DNA from: JAWSUT01 sp033549345
GTDB taxonomy: Bacteria > Bacillota > Dethiobacteria > Dethiobacterales > Dethiobacteraceae
DNA: 61,916 nucleotides
Direction of reading: 5' to 3'
Assembly (NCBI GenBank): GCA_033549345.1
Contig: JAWSUT010000019.1
Coordinates: forward strand, 1-61,916
In this document: positions 16,007 to 24,089 of the stretch, one piece after another
Numbering within the stretch: the first letter of the stretch is position 1
How the letters are laid out: the number at the start of each line of letters is the position of its first letter
Made by a program: the position numbers and the translations under genes
Notes under the pieces: generated by a model
Database searches by the model: none
What the model was told of the DNA's origin: nothing
Seen by the model: the letters and a program-made list of their open reading frames with translations, nothing else

Positions 16007-17632
16007 ATGGGAACAAAATATATTTTTGTGACCGGCGGTGTTGTGTCGTCGTTGGGAAAGGGAATTACCGCGGCGTCTCTGGGCTGCCTGTTAAAGTGCA
16101 GGGGCCTTAAAGTTACGATTCAGAAGTTCGACCCATATATCAATTTTGACCCGGGAACAATGAGTCCCTATCAGCACGGTGAGGTCTTCGTGACAGATGA
16201 CGGTGCGGAGACGGACCTAGATCTTGGCCACTATGAACGGTTTATTGACAGCAACCTGACGAAAAATTCCAATGTAACCACAGGCAAGATTTATTGGTCT
16301 GTCATCAGTAAAGAGCGTAAAGGTGATTTTCTCGGTGGAACCATCCAGGTCATACCGCATATCACCAATGAAATAAAAACCAGGGTGATGCGTGCCGCCC
16401 AGCAGGCTGAGGTGGATGTTGTGATCACTGAAATCGGCGGTACTGTGGGCGATATTGAGAGCCTGCCTTTCCTGGAAGCCATCCGCCAGATGAAAAGTGA
16501 CCTCGGTCGTGAAAATGTGATGTATATTCATGTGACGCTGATTCCTTACCTGGCAAAGTCGGGAGAATTAAAAACAAAGCCCACACAGCACTCCGTCAAG
16601 GAACTGCGTTCCATTGGCATACAGCCGGATATCATTGTTTGCCGCACAGAAAAGCCCCTTTCCGATGACATTAAAGATAAAATTGCTCTGTTTTGTGATA
16701 TCGACCCTAAGGCTGTGATTGAAAATTCCGATGTGGAGACCATCTATCAGGTTCCGCTGAAGATGAATGAAGAAGGCCTGGACGACATTGTTGTCAATAA
16801 GCTGGGTTTTGCCAAGATCCGCTGCGACCTGACCGACTGGAAAGCACTTGTGGACAGAATTAAAAACCTTGAAAATAAAGTGACCATTGCCCTGGTCGGT
16901 AAATATGTGGCCTTAAAAGATGCCTACCTCAGCGTGGCCGAATCGCTGCACCACGGAGGGTTTGAGAACGACTCCGAAGTGGAAATCCGCTGGATTCAGG
17001 CCGAAGATATGGAAAAAGAAGGGGCCGAAGCGCTTTTACAGGGGGTTGACGGCATCCTGGTCCCCGGAGGCTTTGGTGACCGGGGTATTGAAGGCAAAGT
17101 GGCCGCCGTGCGCTATGCGCGCGAAAACAATATCCCATTCTTTGGCATCTGCCTGGGTATGCATTGTGCCACCATCGAATTTGCCCGGCATGTCTGCGGC
17201 TGGGAGCAGGCGCACTCAACAGAGTTTGCCCCCGATACACCCTATCCGGTCATTGACCTGCTGCCGGAGCAAAAGGATATTGAAGAGCTGGGCGGTACGA
17301 TGCGACTGGGAATTTACCCGTGTAAAGTGGAGCCCGGTACGTTTACGGAAGTGGCCTATGAGGATGAGATTATTTATGAACGCCACCGTCACCGCTATGA
17401 ATTAAACAATGTTTTCCGTGAACGGCTGGCAAAAAAGGGCATGATTATGTCCGGAACGTCTCCCGATGACAGGCTGGTAGAGATTGTGGAACTGCCCCAG
17501 CACCGATGGTTTGTGGCAACCCAGTTCCATCCGGAATTCAAATCCAGGCCAAACCGTGCACACCCGCTGTTTAGGGATTTTATCCGCGCTTCCCTGGCTT
17601 ACGCTAAAGACAGGCCTGCGCCGAACGCATAA
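16007..17632 (+). CDS. pyrG: CTP synthase
   Basis: 541 residues with the two expected parts. The N-terminal synthase domain begins KYIFVTGGVVSSLGKGITAASLG (P-loop SSLGKG), with KFDPYINFDPGTMSPYQHGE. The C-terminal class-I glutamine amidotransferase domain has GGFGDRGIEGK, FGICLGMHCA with the nucleophilic Cys, and QFHPEFKSRP with the catalytic His/Glu. It makes CTP from UTP, ATP and glutamine. The ribosome site is a purine-rich AGGGGGAAGGG. It precedes spo0F at a few genes' distance, as in Bacillus, where rpoE-pyrG-spo0F-fba is conserved. Confidence 0.97.
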   Translation: MGTKYIFVTGGVVSSLGKGITAASLGCLLKCRGLKVTIQKFDPYINFDPGTMSPYQHGEVFVTDDGAETDLDLGHYERFIDSNLTKNSNVTTGKIYWSVISKERKGDFLGGTIQVIPHITNEIKTRVMRAAQQAEVDVVITEIGGTVGDIESLPFLEAIRQMKSDLGRENVMYIHVTLIPYLAKSGELKTKPTQHSVKELRSIGIQPDIIVCRTEKPLSDDIKDKIALFCDIDPKAVIENSDVETIYQVPLKMNEEGLDDIVVNKLGFAKIRCDLTDWKALVDRIKNLENKVTIALVGKYVALKDAYLSVAESLHHGGFENDSEVEIRWIQAEDMEKEGAEALLQGVDGILVPGGFGDRGIEGKVAAVRYARENNIPFFGICLGMHCATIEFARHVCGWEQAHSTEFAPDTPYPVIDLLPEQKDIEELGGTMRLGIYPCKVEPGTFTEVAYEDEIIYERHRHRYELNNVFRERLAKKGMIMSGTSPDDRLVEIVELPQHRWFVATQFHPEFKSRPNRAHPLFRDFIRASLAYAKDRPAPNA

Positions 17633-17748
17633 TTTTGGCTGTGCAGGAAAAGATGTAATTGATTTTTAAGCTGTTGCCCGTTGTATTTACCGGTTTTCTG
17701 TGGTACAAAGATAATGTACACAGTTTCAAGAAAGGATGGTGCAATTTA

Positions 17749-17925
17749 ATGGCTTTTGTGATTAACGATGACTGTATTTCCTGCGGCTCCTGTGAGCCTG
17801 AATGTCCGGTAGATGCGATTTCAGAAGGCGATGACAAATATGTTATTGATCCTGAAACCTGCATCGACTGCGGCGCCTGTGCGGAAGTCTGCCCTGTAGA
17901 GGCGATCCATCCCGGCGACGAATAG
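17749..17925 (+). CDS. 2[4Fe-4S] clostridial-type ferredoxin
   Basis: 58 residues, MAFVINDDCISCGSCEPECP and a second half with CIDCGACAEVCP: two CxxCxxCxxxCP motifs, the classical low-potential ferredoxin. It carries electrons between anaerobic redox enzymes in the cytoplasm and could serve the aldehyde:ferredoxin oxidoreductase at the left of the window. ATG 17749 has AAAGGA at 17731-17736. A terminator follows at once, so it is probably transcribed on its own. Confidence 0.95.
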   Translation: MAFVINDDCISCGSCEPECPVDAISEGDDKYVIDPETCIDCGACAEVCPVEAIHPGDE

Positions 17926-17945
17926 TAAGCTGCTACAGAAAAAAG

Positions 17946-17967
17946 AGGGCGTAAGCCCTTTTTTTTT
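17946..17967 (+). terminator. Terminator after ferredoxin gene
   Basis: AGGGC-GTAA-GCCCT stem, preceded by an A-run and followed by eight Ts. The stem-loop repeat copy B begins at the last T. Confidence 0.85.
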
Positions 17968-18011
17968 AGGCAAGGAATTATAAGCATGCAGAAAAGCGCG
18001 TTCCCTGACTA
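17967..18011 (+). repeat. 45-bp stem-loop repeat, copy B
   Basis: TAGGCAAGGAA to TTCCCTGACTA, one base shorter than copies A and C and with C for T in the 3' arm. It directly abuts the ferredoxin terminator T-run and ends two bases before the sppA ribosome site (18013-18017), so the whole terminator-to-gene space is filled by the repeat. Confidence 0.85.
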
Positions 18012-18025
18012 TGGAGGTGTTTTCT

Positions 18026-18952
18026 TTGCTCAGGAAAAAAGCAGTTTTTTGGGCTCTACTTGGAATTATTGCCATCGCCTTTCTGTTTGGAATCGGCCGC
18101 ATGCTTAACCCCTTATCATCACCGCCCGACGCAGAACGGGGCTGGGGGCAGGCAGTGGCGGTCATCTATCTGGAAGGTGCCATTGTTGCCGGTCACGGCC
18201 AGCAGGCTTTTTTTGCCTCACTGGGCGGTTCGGATGCGGTTATCCGACAGCTTGAGCAGGCAAAGAACGATCCTGATGTGGGTGCCGTTGTGCTGCGGAT
18301 TAACAGCCCCGGTGGTTCGGCGGCCGCTTCTCAGGAAATTTACAACCAGGCACTGCGGCTCAAAGAGGCGGGAAAGCCGCTGGTGGCTTCATTTGCCGAT
18401 GTAGCAGCTTCCGGAGGGTACTGGATTGCCTGCGCTGCCGATGAAATTGTGGCCAACCCGGCGTCAATGACCGGCAGTATCGGCGTGATTATGGAAGTGA
18501 CAAATTTTGTGGAGTTATATGAAAAACTGGGTATCGGCTCCGATGTGATTAAAAGCGGCGAACATAAAGATATGGGCAGTGCTTCCCGCCCGCTCGACGA
18601 GGGTGAGCGCCTGATTATGCAGTCGATGGTCGACGATATTTATGAGCAGTTCCTGGATGTGGTCACCGCCGGACGCAATCTCAGCAGGGATGACGTTCGC
18701 GAACTGGCCGACGGCAGAATCTTTACCGGGCGCCAGGCGGCAAAGCTGGGCCTGGTAGACCGTCTGGGAGACCTCTCCGATGCTGTGGACAGGGCCGGCG
18801 AACTGGCCGGTATTGCCGGCAGGCCGCGGATTAAAGAGCTGGGCATTCGTTCACCCCTGCAGCTGTTTTTGGGCAGCACCGGGTTGAATCTTCCCTGGCC
18901 CGTTTCCTGGCTGCCCAATCCGGATAACGGTCAGATGATCTATCTTCGTTGA
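18026..18952 (+). CDS. sppA: Signal peptide peptidase SppA
   Basis: About 308 residues. One N-terminal membrane helix (AVFWALLGIIAIAFLFGIG), then a ClpP-like serine protease domain on the outside. By alignment from memory with B. subtilis SppA (Ser147/Lys199), the catalytic pair is Ser129 in AASGGYW and Lys181 in SGEHKDMGS; the spacing of 52 residues is the same. It degrades cleaved signal peptides in the membrane. I chose TTG 18026 with GGAGG at 18013-18017; an ATG at 18011 is in frame but lies upstream of that ribosome site. Confidence 0.92.
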   Translation: MLRKKAVFWALLGIIAIAFLFGIGRMLNPLSSPPDAERGWGQAVAVIYLEGAIVAGHGQQAFFASLGGSDAVIRQLEQAKNDPDVGAVVLRINSPGGSAAASQEIYNQALRLKEAGKPLVASFADVAASGGYWIACAADEIVANPASMTGSIGVIMEVTNFVELYEKLGIGSDVIKSGEHKDMGSASRPLDEGERLIMQSMVDDIYEQFLDVVTAGRNLSRDDVRELADGRIFTGRQAAKLGLVDRLGDLSDAVDRAGELAGIAGRPRIKELGIRSPLQLFLGSTGLNLPWPVSWLPNPDNGQMIYLR

Positions 18953-18973
18953 CCACAGATAGGAGTGAGTAGA

Positions 18974-19606
18974 ATGAATCAGTTTATTGATGATTTTTAT
19001 GATATTCTGTTTAAGCCGGCTCTGGGCATGGAACGTGTTGTCAGAGAACGCAGTGTCTGGCAGGGCCTGATTGTCTATTTAGCCGTATCCGTGGTTTCCG
19101 CCATCACCACATTCGGCACCATGGATACCGGCGAGATTGGCGGCGAACTGACACAGATCATGCCGCCGGAGGCAGCCGAAGCCCTGCTCCGTTCCTGGCC
19201 CGCTCTAAATCTGATTGTCATTCTGGTTTTTACCCCGTTTTTGCTATTTCTCTGGTCGGCTGTTGTCCAAATCTCTGCTGAGCTCTTAGGTGGAAAAGGC
19301 CGGGGCTTGCAGGTCGCCGCAGGAATCGGTTATGCACAGCTGCCCTATATCCTGGTTGCGCCTTTCGGGCTGGTAGCGCGGTACCTGGCTTTTGATGTGG
19401 TCAGTTTTGTCAGTTTTGCTGCGTTTATCTGGACTCTGGTCCTAAAAATTGAAGCAATTCGCGCGGTGCATACGTTTACCCGGGGCCGGGCGGCATTGGC
19501 TTTTTTCCTGCCGGTCTTAGCGCTGATCGCTGCAGCGATTTTATTTTTTCTTTTGGTAGGCTCGTTTTTGATGCCGCTGATGACGGAACTGTTTCCCATG
19601 ACATAA
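18974..19606 (+). CDS. Yip1-domain membrane protein
   Basis: About 210 residues. It begins MNQFIDDFYDILFKPALGMERVV, a typical opening for bacterial Yip1-family proteins, followed by about five hydrophobic segments (around residues 33-50, 75-100, 118-140, 145-160 and 175-205). No catalytic motif. Role unknown; these proteins are integral in the cytoplasmic membrane. It starts 21 bases after sppA, probably in the same transcript. ATG 18974 is preceded by AGGAGTG. Confidence 0.75.
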   Translation: MNQFIDDFYDILFKPALGMERVVRERSVWQGLIVYLAVSVVSAITTFGTMDTGEIGGELTQIMPPEAAEALLRSWPALNLIVILVFTPFLLFLWSAVVQISAELLGGKGRGLQVAAGIGYAQLPYILVAPFGLVARYLAFDVVSFVSFAAFIWTLVLKIEAIRAVHTFTRGRAALAFFLPVLALIAAAILFFLLVGSFLMPLMTELFPMT

Positions 19607-19614
19607 TTTTTTAC

Positions 19615-19644
19615 ATTATGCATACCCTGCATTTTCTGCATAAT
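19615..19644. promoter_or_regulatory. Inverted repeat upstream of small basic peptide gene
   Basis: ATTATGCA (19615-19622) and TGCATAAT (19637-19644) form a perfect 8-bp inverted repeat whose centres are 22 bp apart, about two helical turns, as for a dimeric regulator. The same stretch holds GCATA-N14-CATAATG, loosely like a sigma-G promoter. Either reading is tentative. Confidence 0.35.
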
Positions 19645-19696
19645 GCATTTCTACTCAGGAGAAATTACAGGCAAACGAGTAAAGGAGGTTATGCCT

Positions 19697-19801
19697 GTGT
19701 TTTTCCGTATGCGAAAATCCCGTACACGGCGGCTTATGGACTGGTTCTCCATGATGTTTCGAAGTTTAAACCGCTGGTTTAGAAGAATGACAAACAAGTA
19801 A
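19697..19801 (+). CDS. 34-residue highly basic amphipathic peptide (unrecognised)
   Basis: A strong ribosome site AAAGGAGG (19681-19688) is followed 8 bases later by GTG 19697; the frame ends at TAA 19799-19801. An ATG at 19691 is in frame but only 2 bases from the site. The product is rich in Arg/Lys (about 11 of 34) interspersed with Phe, Met, Trp and Leu, with segments such as RKSRTRRLMDWFSMMF and LNRWFRRMTNK. It has no cysteine and is almost without acidic residues. This would form a membrane- or nucleic-acid-binding helix. I do not recognise it. It lies between a Yip1 protein gene and spo0F. Confidence 0.55.
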   Translation: MFFRMRKSRTRRLMDWFSMMFRSLNRWFRRMTNK

Positions 19802-19806
19802 TTTCC

Positions 19807-19822
19807 TGTTTTTGCAAAAACA
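19807..19822. promoter_or_regulatory. Perfect 16-bp palindrome upstream of spo0F
   Basis: TGTTTTTGCAAAAACA is perfectly self-complementary, 11 bp upstream of the sigma-H -35 element of spo0F. It lies inside a wider imperfect repeat (ATTTCC ... GGAAAT, 19801-19841), so it may be a terminator of the small gene upstream rather than an operator. Confidence 0.35.
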
Positions 19823-19832
19823 TGCCGGTAAA

Positions 19833-19862
19833 AAAGGAAATCGCCTCCTGTAAAGAGAATAA
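19833..19862 (+). promoter_or_regulatory. Sigma-H promoter of spo0F
   Basis: AAAGGAAAT (19833-19841), 12 bases, AGAGAATAA (19854-19862). Both parts fit the known sigma-H consensus (RnAGGAwww, N12, RnnGAATww) at every defined position. B. subtilis spo0F is also sigma-H dependent. Confidence 0.85.
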
Positions 19863-19901
19863 GTATCTGAAAAACCGTGTTGTGTTAGGGAGGCGAATGA
19901 T

Positions 19902-20273
19902 ATGTCTGCAACGGTAATGGTTGTTGATGACCGGACCGGAATTCGCAAACTCTTACAGGAAGTCCTGCAGGGAGACGGCTATCAGGTTTTGACGGCACCC
20001 GGTGGCAATGAAGCCATTCAAATCGTTAAGAAGCAGCCTGTGGATCTTGTTCTTCTGGATATGAAAATGTCCGGCATGGACGGCCTGGAGACACTGACGT
20101 TATTAAAAAAAATATCTCCGCAAGTGATTATTTTAATTATGACCGCCTATGAAGAACTGGAAGTGCTCAAAGAAGCGGCCCGCCGCGGAGCGGCGGGATA
20201 TATCTCTAAACCCTTTGACATCGATGAGTTAAAGAGTACGGTTGCCGGTAAGCTGCGGGCTGAAAGTGCCTGA
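19902..20273 (+). CDS. spo0F: Sporulation phosphorelay response regulator Spo0F
   Basis: 123 residues, a lone receiver domain with no output domain. The acidic pocket is VMVVDDRTGIRKLL, the phosphorylation site is the Asp in LLDMKMSGMDGLE, and the switch residues are Thr in IMTAYEE and Lys in ISKPFDIDEL. Spo0F relays phosphate from sensor kinases to Spo0B, then to Spo0A. Identity rests on the single-domain layout, the sigma-H promoter and the position before fba, as in Bacillus. Some Clostridia lack the full relay, so whether spo0B exists here matters. No terminator is seen before fba. Confidence 0.88.
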   Translation: MSATVMVVDDRTGIRKLLQEVLQGDGYQVLTAPGGNEAIQIVKKQPVDLVLLDMKMSGMDGLETLTLLKKISPQVIILIMTAYEELEVLKEAARRGAAGYISKPFDIDELKSTVAGKLRAESA

Positions 20274-20363
20274 AAGAAAAGCACGTAGGAAAAAGTGAAC
20301 TGTTACCGGGCTGTCCGGGCTGCAATGCCGGATTTGCCTGTTTAAGGGAGGAAATGAACCAGA

Positions 20364-21218
20364 ATGCCGTTTGTTACATTAAGAGAGGTCCTGGCTGAAG
20401 CGGAGCGCGGCGGATATGCCGTAGGGGCATTTAATACAAACAATATGGAAATTGTGCAGGCGATTGTGGAAGCGGCGGAAGAAGAACAGGCGCCTGTGAT
20501 TCTGCAGGCCAGCCAGGGAGCGCTGAAATATGCGGGCATCCGCTATATTACAGCTATGGTACGCGCAGCGGTGGAAACCGCGTCGGTTCCTATTGTCCTG
20601 CATTTAGACCATGGCACCAGCTTTGAACAGACTATGCTCTGCCTGAAGCACGGCTTTACATCCGTGATGTTTGACGGTTCCAAATATGACCTGGATGAAA
20701 ATATCGCAGCAACACGCAAAGTTGTCGATGTGGCGCATGCCATGGGAGCATCTGTGGAAGGTGAACTGGGTAAAATCGGCGGCACAGAAGACGACATTAC
20801 TGTTGATGAACGCGATGCCCTGTTTACTGACCCGGATGAGGCGGAACGCTTTGTCACGGAAGCCAGGGTCGATGCGTTGGCTGTGGCCATCGGTACGGCG
20901 CATGGTACATACAAAGGTGAACCCAAGCTGGATTTTGCCCGCCTGGAAATTATTAACGGACGTGTGGAGACGCCGATTGTCCTGCATGGTGCCTCCGGGG
21001 TGCCTGCAGACAGTGTGCGTAAATCCATTGCTCTTGGCGTCCGGAAAATTAATATTGACACCGAACTGAGACAGGCGTTTACCCGCGGCGTGCAGAATGT
21101 GGTGAACAACAAGCCCGGAGAATATGACCCGCGCAAAATTCTCGGTCCGGCCAAAGAAGAAATGAAAGCCGTTATTAAAGAAAAGATGCGGCTCTTTGGC
21201 TGTTCCGGCAAAGCATAG
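20364..21218 (+). CDS. fba: Class II fructose-1,6-bisphosphate aldolase
   Basis: 284 residues, zinc-dependent TIM-barrel aldolase. Visible: AVGAFNTNNME, the zinc/catalytic HLDHGTSFE, VEGELGKIGGTEDD, AVAIGTAHGTYKGEPKLDF and VLHGASGVP, each holding a metal-binding or active-site residue. It joins dihydroxyacetone phosphate and glyceraldehyde 3-phosphate. It is followed after 12 bases by the transaldolase and then glpX, which removes the 1-phosphate from its product, so the operon favours gluconeogenesis and pentose-phosphate supply. GGGAGG precedes the ATG. Confidence 0.95.
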   Translation: MPFVTLREVLAEAERGGYAVGAFNTNNMEIVQAIVEAAEEEQAPVILQASQGALKYAGIRYITAMVRAAVETASVPIVLHLDHGTSFEQTMLCLKHGFTSVMFDGSKYDLDENIAATRKVVDVAHAMGASVEGELGKIGGTEDDITVDERDALFTDPDEAERFVTEARVDALAVAIGTAHGTYKGEPKLDFARLEIINGRVETPIVLHGASGVPADSVRKSIALGVRKINIDTELRQAFTRGVQNVVNNKPGEYDPRKILGPAKEEMKAVIKEKMRLFGCSGKA

Positions 21219-21230
21219 GAGTGAATTTTT

Positions 21231-21881
21231 TTGAAACTGTTTCTGGATTCGGCGAATCTTCGTGAGATTGAGCAGGCCATGGCCTGGGGTGTCGTTGACG
21301 GAGTTACCACCAATCCGACACTGGTAGCAAAGGAAGGCAAAACGTTTATGCCGCTTTTGGCAGAGATTTGCCGCCTTGTCCCGGGGCCGGTTTCTGCAGA
21401 AGTCATCGCCACCAAAACAGACGAAATGGTCAAAGAGGCACAGGAGCTGGCAGCCGTCGGTTCGCAGGTGGTCGTCAAAGTGCCGATGACGCCTGAGGGC
21501 CTCAGGTCCGTGGTTGAGTTAAAAAAGCTGGGGATTCAGTGTAATGTGACCCTGGTTTTTTCTTTCAATCAGGCACTGCTGGCGGCTAAGGCCGGCGCAG
21601 CATATATCAGTCCGTTTCTGGGGCGTCTTGACGATCTGGGCCAAAACGGCACAGCTTTGGTGGCACAAATTTGTGACGTGTTCCGGCAGTATCAGCTTGA
21701 TTCCCAGGTGATTGCCGCCAGTATCCGTCATCCGCTGCATGTGGTTGACGTGGCCGAATCGGGCGCACACATTGCCACCATTCCGTTTTCTGTTCTTGGC
21801 CAGATGTTTAAGCACCCGATGACCGATTTGGGTATTGAGCGGTTTCTGTCTGACTGGCGTGCAGCAAACAAACAGAGTTAG
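21231..21881 (+). CDS. tal: Transaldolase (small, fructose-6-phosphate aldolase-like type)
   Basis: 216 residues, matching the short TalC/Fsa subfamily. It begins KLFLDSANLREIEQAM and has DGVTTNPTLVAKEG, the Schiff-base lysine in VVVKVPMTPEG, NVTLVFSFNQALLAAKAGA and SPFLGRLDD. It starts with TTG after AGGAGTG. In B. subtilis the ortholog follows fbaA in the same order. By family it exchanges dihydroxyacetone units between sugar phosphates; aldolase activity on fructose 6-phosphate cannot be excluded. Confidence 0.92.
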   Translation: MKLFLDSANLREIEQAMAWGVVDGVTTNPTLVAKEGKTFMPLLAEICRLVPGPVSAEVIATKTDEMVKEAQELAAVGSQVVVKVPMTPEGLRSVVELKKLGIQCNVTLVFSFNQALLAAKAGAAYISPFLGRLDDLGQNGTALVAQICDVFRQYQLDSQVIAASIRHPLHVVDVAESGAHIATIPFSVLGQMFKHPMTDLGIERFLSDWRAANKQS

Positions 21882-21910
21882 AAGTGAAAGACCGGATAGG
21901 GGGAGAAACC

Positions 21911-22909
21911 ATGGAAAGAGAACTGGCGCTTGAATTTGTCCGGATAACCGAGGCAGCCGCACTGGCTTCCGGCCGTCTGATGGGCCGCGGCGATAAAGAA
22001 GCGGCCGACCAGGCCGCGGTGGACGCCATGCGTTCCGTGTTTGATACTGTATATATTGACGGAACCGTGGTTATAGGTGAAGGAGAGATGGATGAAGCGC
22101 CGATGCTGTATATCGGCGAAAAAGTGGGCACGGGGTCAGAGCCCAGTGTTGACGTGGCTGTTGACCCGTTGGAGGGTACCAATCTGGTCGCCAAGGGACT
22201 GCCCAATGCGCTGGCTGTGGTGGCGGTGGCTCCCAAGGGCTGCCTGCTGCATGCACCGGATATCTATATGGAAAAGATAGCGGTGGGCCCCCGGGCACGC
22301 GGCTGTATTAATCTTGATGCTTCGGTGGCAGAAAACCTCAAAGCTGTGGCCAGGGCACTGGAGCGGGACGTGCAGGATTTAACCGCAATTATTCTTGACC
22401 GGCCGCGTCATGCAAAAATTATCGCCGCCATCCGCGAGGCAGGAGCACGTGTCAAACTGATCACCGACGGAGATGTTTCTGCGGCCATTGCCACCGCCAT
22501 TGACAATACCGGTGTGGATATTCTGTTTGGTACAGGCGGTGCACCGGAAGGCGTAATCGCTGCCGCCGCACTGAAGAGTCTTGGTGGTGAAATGCAGGGG
22601 CGCCTCAAGCCTGAAGGTGAAGAAGAGCTGTCCCGTGTGCGGAAAATGGGTCTAACAGACCCGAATAAATTACTTTTACTCGATGACCTGGTTAAAGGAG
22701 ACGATGTGATTTTTGCCGCCACGGGCATTACAGACGGTGATATGTTAAACGGTGTCCGCTACCGCGGCCAGACGGCAGAGACGCATTCGCTGGTCATGCG
22801 CGGGATTACCGGCACAATCCGTAATGTCTATGCCACACACATTCTTGACAGGAAACCCCGTTTTGTTTCAAAACGGGCCGGCTGCCGGCAGGGACCGCGT
22901 ACAAAGTAA
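21911..22909 (+). CDS. glpX: Class II fructose-1,6-bisphosphatase GlpX
   Basis: 332 residues. The metal/phosphate-binding motifs of the lithium-sensitive phosphatase fold are present: GEGEMDEAPML, VDPLEGTNLVAKG (DPLEGT) and a later GTGGAPEGVIAAAAL. It dephosphorylates fructose 1,6-bisphosphate for gluconeogenesis. ATG 21911 is chosen over the upstream in-frame GTG (21884) since AGGGGGAG lies about 8 bases before it and the family starts MERELALEFVRITE. A strong terminator follows, ending the spo0F-fba-tal-glpX block. murAB and rho, which lie here in Bacillus, are absent. Confidence 0.95.
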   Translation: MERELALEFVRITEAAALASGRLMGRGDKEAADQAAVDAMRSVFDTVYIDGTVVIGEGEMDEAPMLYIGEKVGTGSEPSVDVAVDPLEGTNLVAKGLPNALAVVAVAPKGCLLHAPDIYMEKIAVGPRARGCINLDASVAENLKAVARALERDVQDLTAIILDRPRHAKIIAAIREAGARVKLITDGDVSAAIATAIDNTGVDILFGTGGAPEGVIAAAALKSLGGEMQGRLKPEGEEELSRVRKMGLTDPNKLLLLDDLVKGDDVIFAATGITDGDMLNGVRYRGQTAETHSLVMRGITGTIRNVYATHILDRKPRFVSKRAGCRQGPRTK

Positions 22910-22937
22910 CGATAGTTTTGCGAAGATGAATAGAAAT

Positions 22938-22975
22938 GGCTGCGGCCTGCGTGATGCAGCCGCAGCCGTTTTATT
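22938..22975 (+). terminator. Terminator after glpX
   Basis: GGCTGCGGC ... GCCGCAGCC, a 9-bp perfect stem extended by further pairing (CTGC/GCAG inside), followed by GTTTTATTT. Confidence 0.85.
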
Positions 22976-23003
22976 TAATAAATGTGGCAGGTGAAACCTT
23001 TCA

Positions 23004-23999
23004 ATGTTGATACTCTGGCTTCAGTTTATTATGAGTGCTGTTTTAATTATTGCTGCAGGTACAAAACTGGCACGAAGCGCGGACACAATTGCTGAGCACA
23101 CCGGGCTTGGCACACTGTGGGCCGGTGTGTTTTTATTGCCCCTGGCAACATCACTGCCCGAACTTGTCACAAGCTGGCGGGCCGCGGTGATTATGGCACC
23201 CGATTTGTCCGTGGGTAATGTTTTTGGCAGCAATATGTTTAATATCACGATTATCGCCATGATTGATCTGATCACACAGGGGAAAGGGCCGGTCCTGACC
23301 CGTGTCAGCCAAAGGCATATTTTCACGGCGGCGATGGGCATTATTCTCACCTGCTATACGGCGTTAATTATGCTTGTTCCCATACCGGGAAGCGTCGGCT
23401 GGCTTGGCCTTGAAATATTGCCGATTCCGCTGTTCTACATTTTGGGCAACTGGCTTCTGGCCCGGTTCGAACGGCGTCATGTCATGGAGGTGGCCATTAC
23501 TGATCTGTCCGCACGGGAACGTTCCCTTGGCCAGGCGGTATTCTGGTTTGTTGCTGCCGCCGCCGTGATTGTCCTGGCAGGGACAAGCCTTGCAGATACC
23601 GGAGAAGCGATTGCCAGGGAAACAGGTATGGGACAGACTCTGTTCGGCTCCTTTTTTATTGCCATCACCACATCCCTGCCGGAAGTGGTAACAACGTTTA
23701 CTGCGGCCAGGATGGGAGTATTGGATATGGCCATCGGCAATATTTTCGGCGCCAATTTCTTTAATCTGGTGATTATTTTCTTTGCCGACCTCTTCTATAC
23801 CACCGGCCCGCTGATGCAGGCTGTCAGTCCGGGACATCTGGTGACGGCCCTGGTGTCTGTCATTCTTACAGCCATCGCTGTGGCAGGGTTGGTCTATCGC
23901 TCACAGCGCAGCTTTGTCAGTCTGGGTTTTGACTCCATCTCCATACTCTTTGGCTACCTGTTTGCCATGACACTGCTTTTTTTAATGGGGATTGGTTAA
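23004..23999 (+). CDS. Sodium/calcium exchanger family membrane protein
   Basis: 331 residues, about 10 membrane helices in two homologous halves. Each half has the CaCA alpha repeat: ATSLPELVTSW with GNVFGSNMFN in the first, and ITTSLPEVVTTFTA with GNIFGANFFN in the second. The acidic residue after SLP in each repeat is the ion ligand of the family. The protein probably exchanges Na+ or H+ for Ca2+ across the cytoplasmic membrane; direction and ion are not readable. It stands alone between the glpX terminator and a repeat element. Confidence 0.88.
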   Translation: MLILWLQFIMSAVLIIAAGTKLARSADTIAEHTGLGTLWAGVFLLPLATSLPELVTSWRAAVIMAPDLSVGNVFGSNMFNITIIAMIDLITQGKGPVLTRVSQRHIFTAAMGIILTCYTALIMLVPIPGSVGWLGLEILPIPLFYILGNWLLARFERRHVMEVAITDLSARERSLGQAVFWFVAAAAVIVLAGTSLADTGEAIARETGMGQTLFGSFFIAITTSLPEVVTTFTAARMGVLDMAIGNIFGANFFNLVIIFFADLFYTTGPLMQAVSPGHLVTALVSVILTAIAVAGLVYRSQRSFVSLGFDSISILFGYLFAMTLLFLMGIG

Positions 24000-24089
24000 A
24001 AAAATGTATAAAAAATTTCAGTCTGGCAAAACTTAGGGTAACTTGTCTTTTTTGGGCGTTGTGGTAACACAGCGTCCTCGTCTTTCTTG

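Noticed and set aside
17604..17987. Minus-strand frame of 127 codons across the ferredoxin gene
   Set aside because: Antisense to an unmistakable two-cluster ferredoxin; no start signal.
20543..21478. Long open frame (311 codons) on the minus strand across fba and tal
   Set aside because: Fully antisense to two clear enzyme genes, Ser/Arg-rich low-information product, no ribosome site; a shadow of codon bias.
24064..24070. GTAACAC, a half-site of the palindrome at 53550
   Set aside because: No GTGTTAC partner at suitable distance, so not counted as a second operator.
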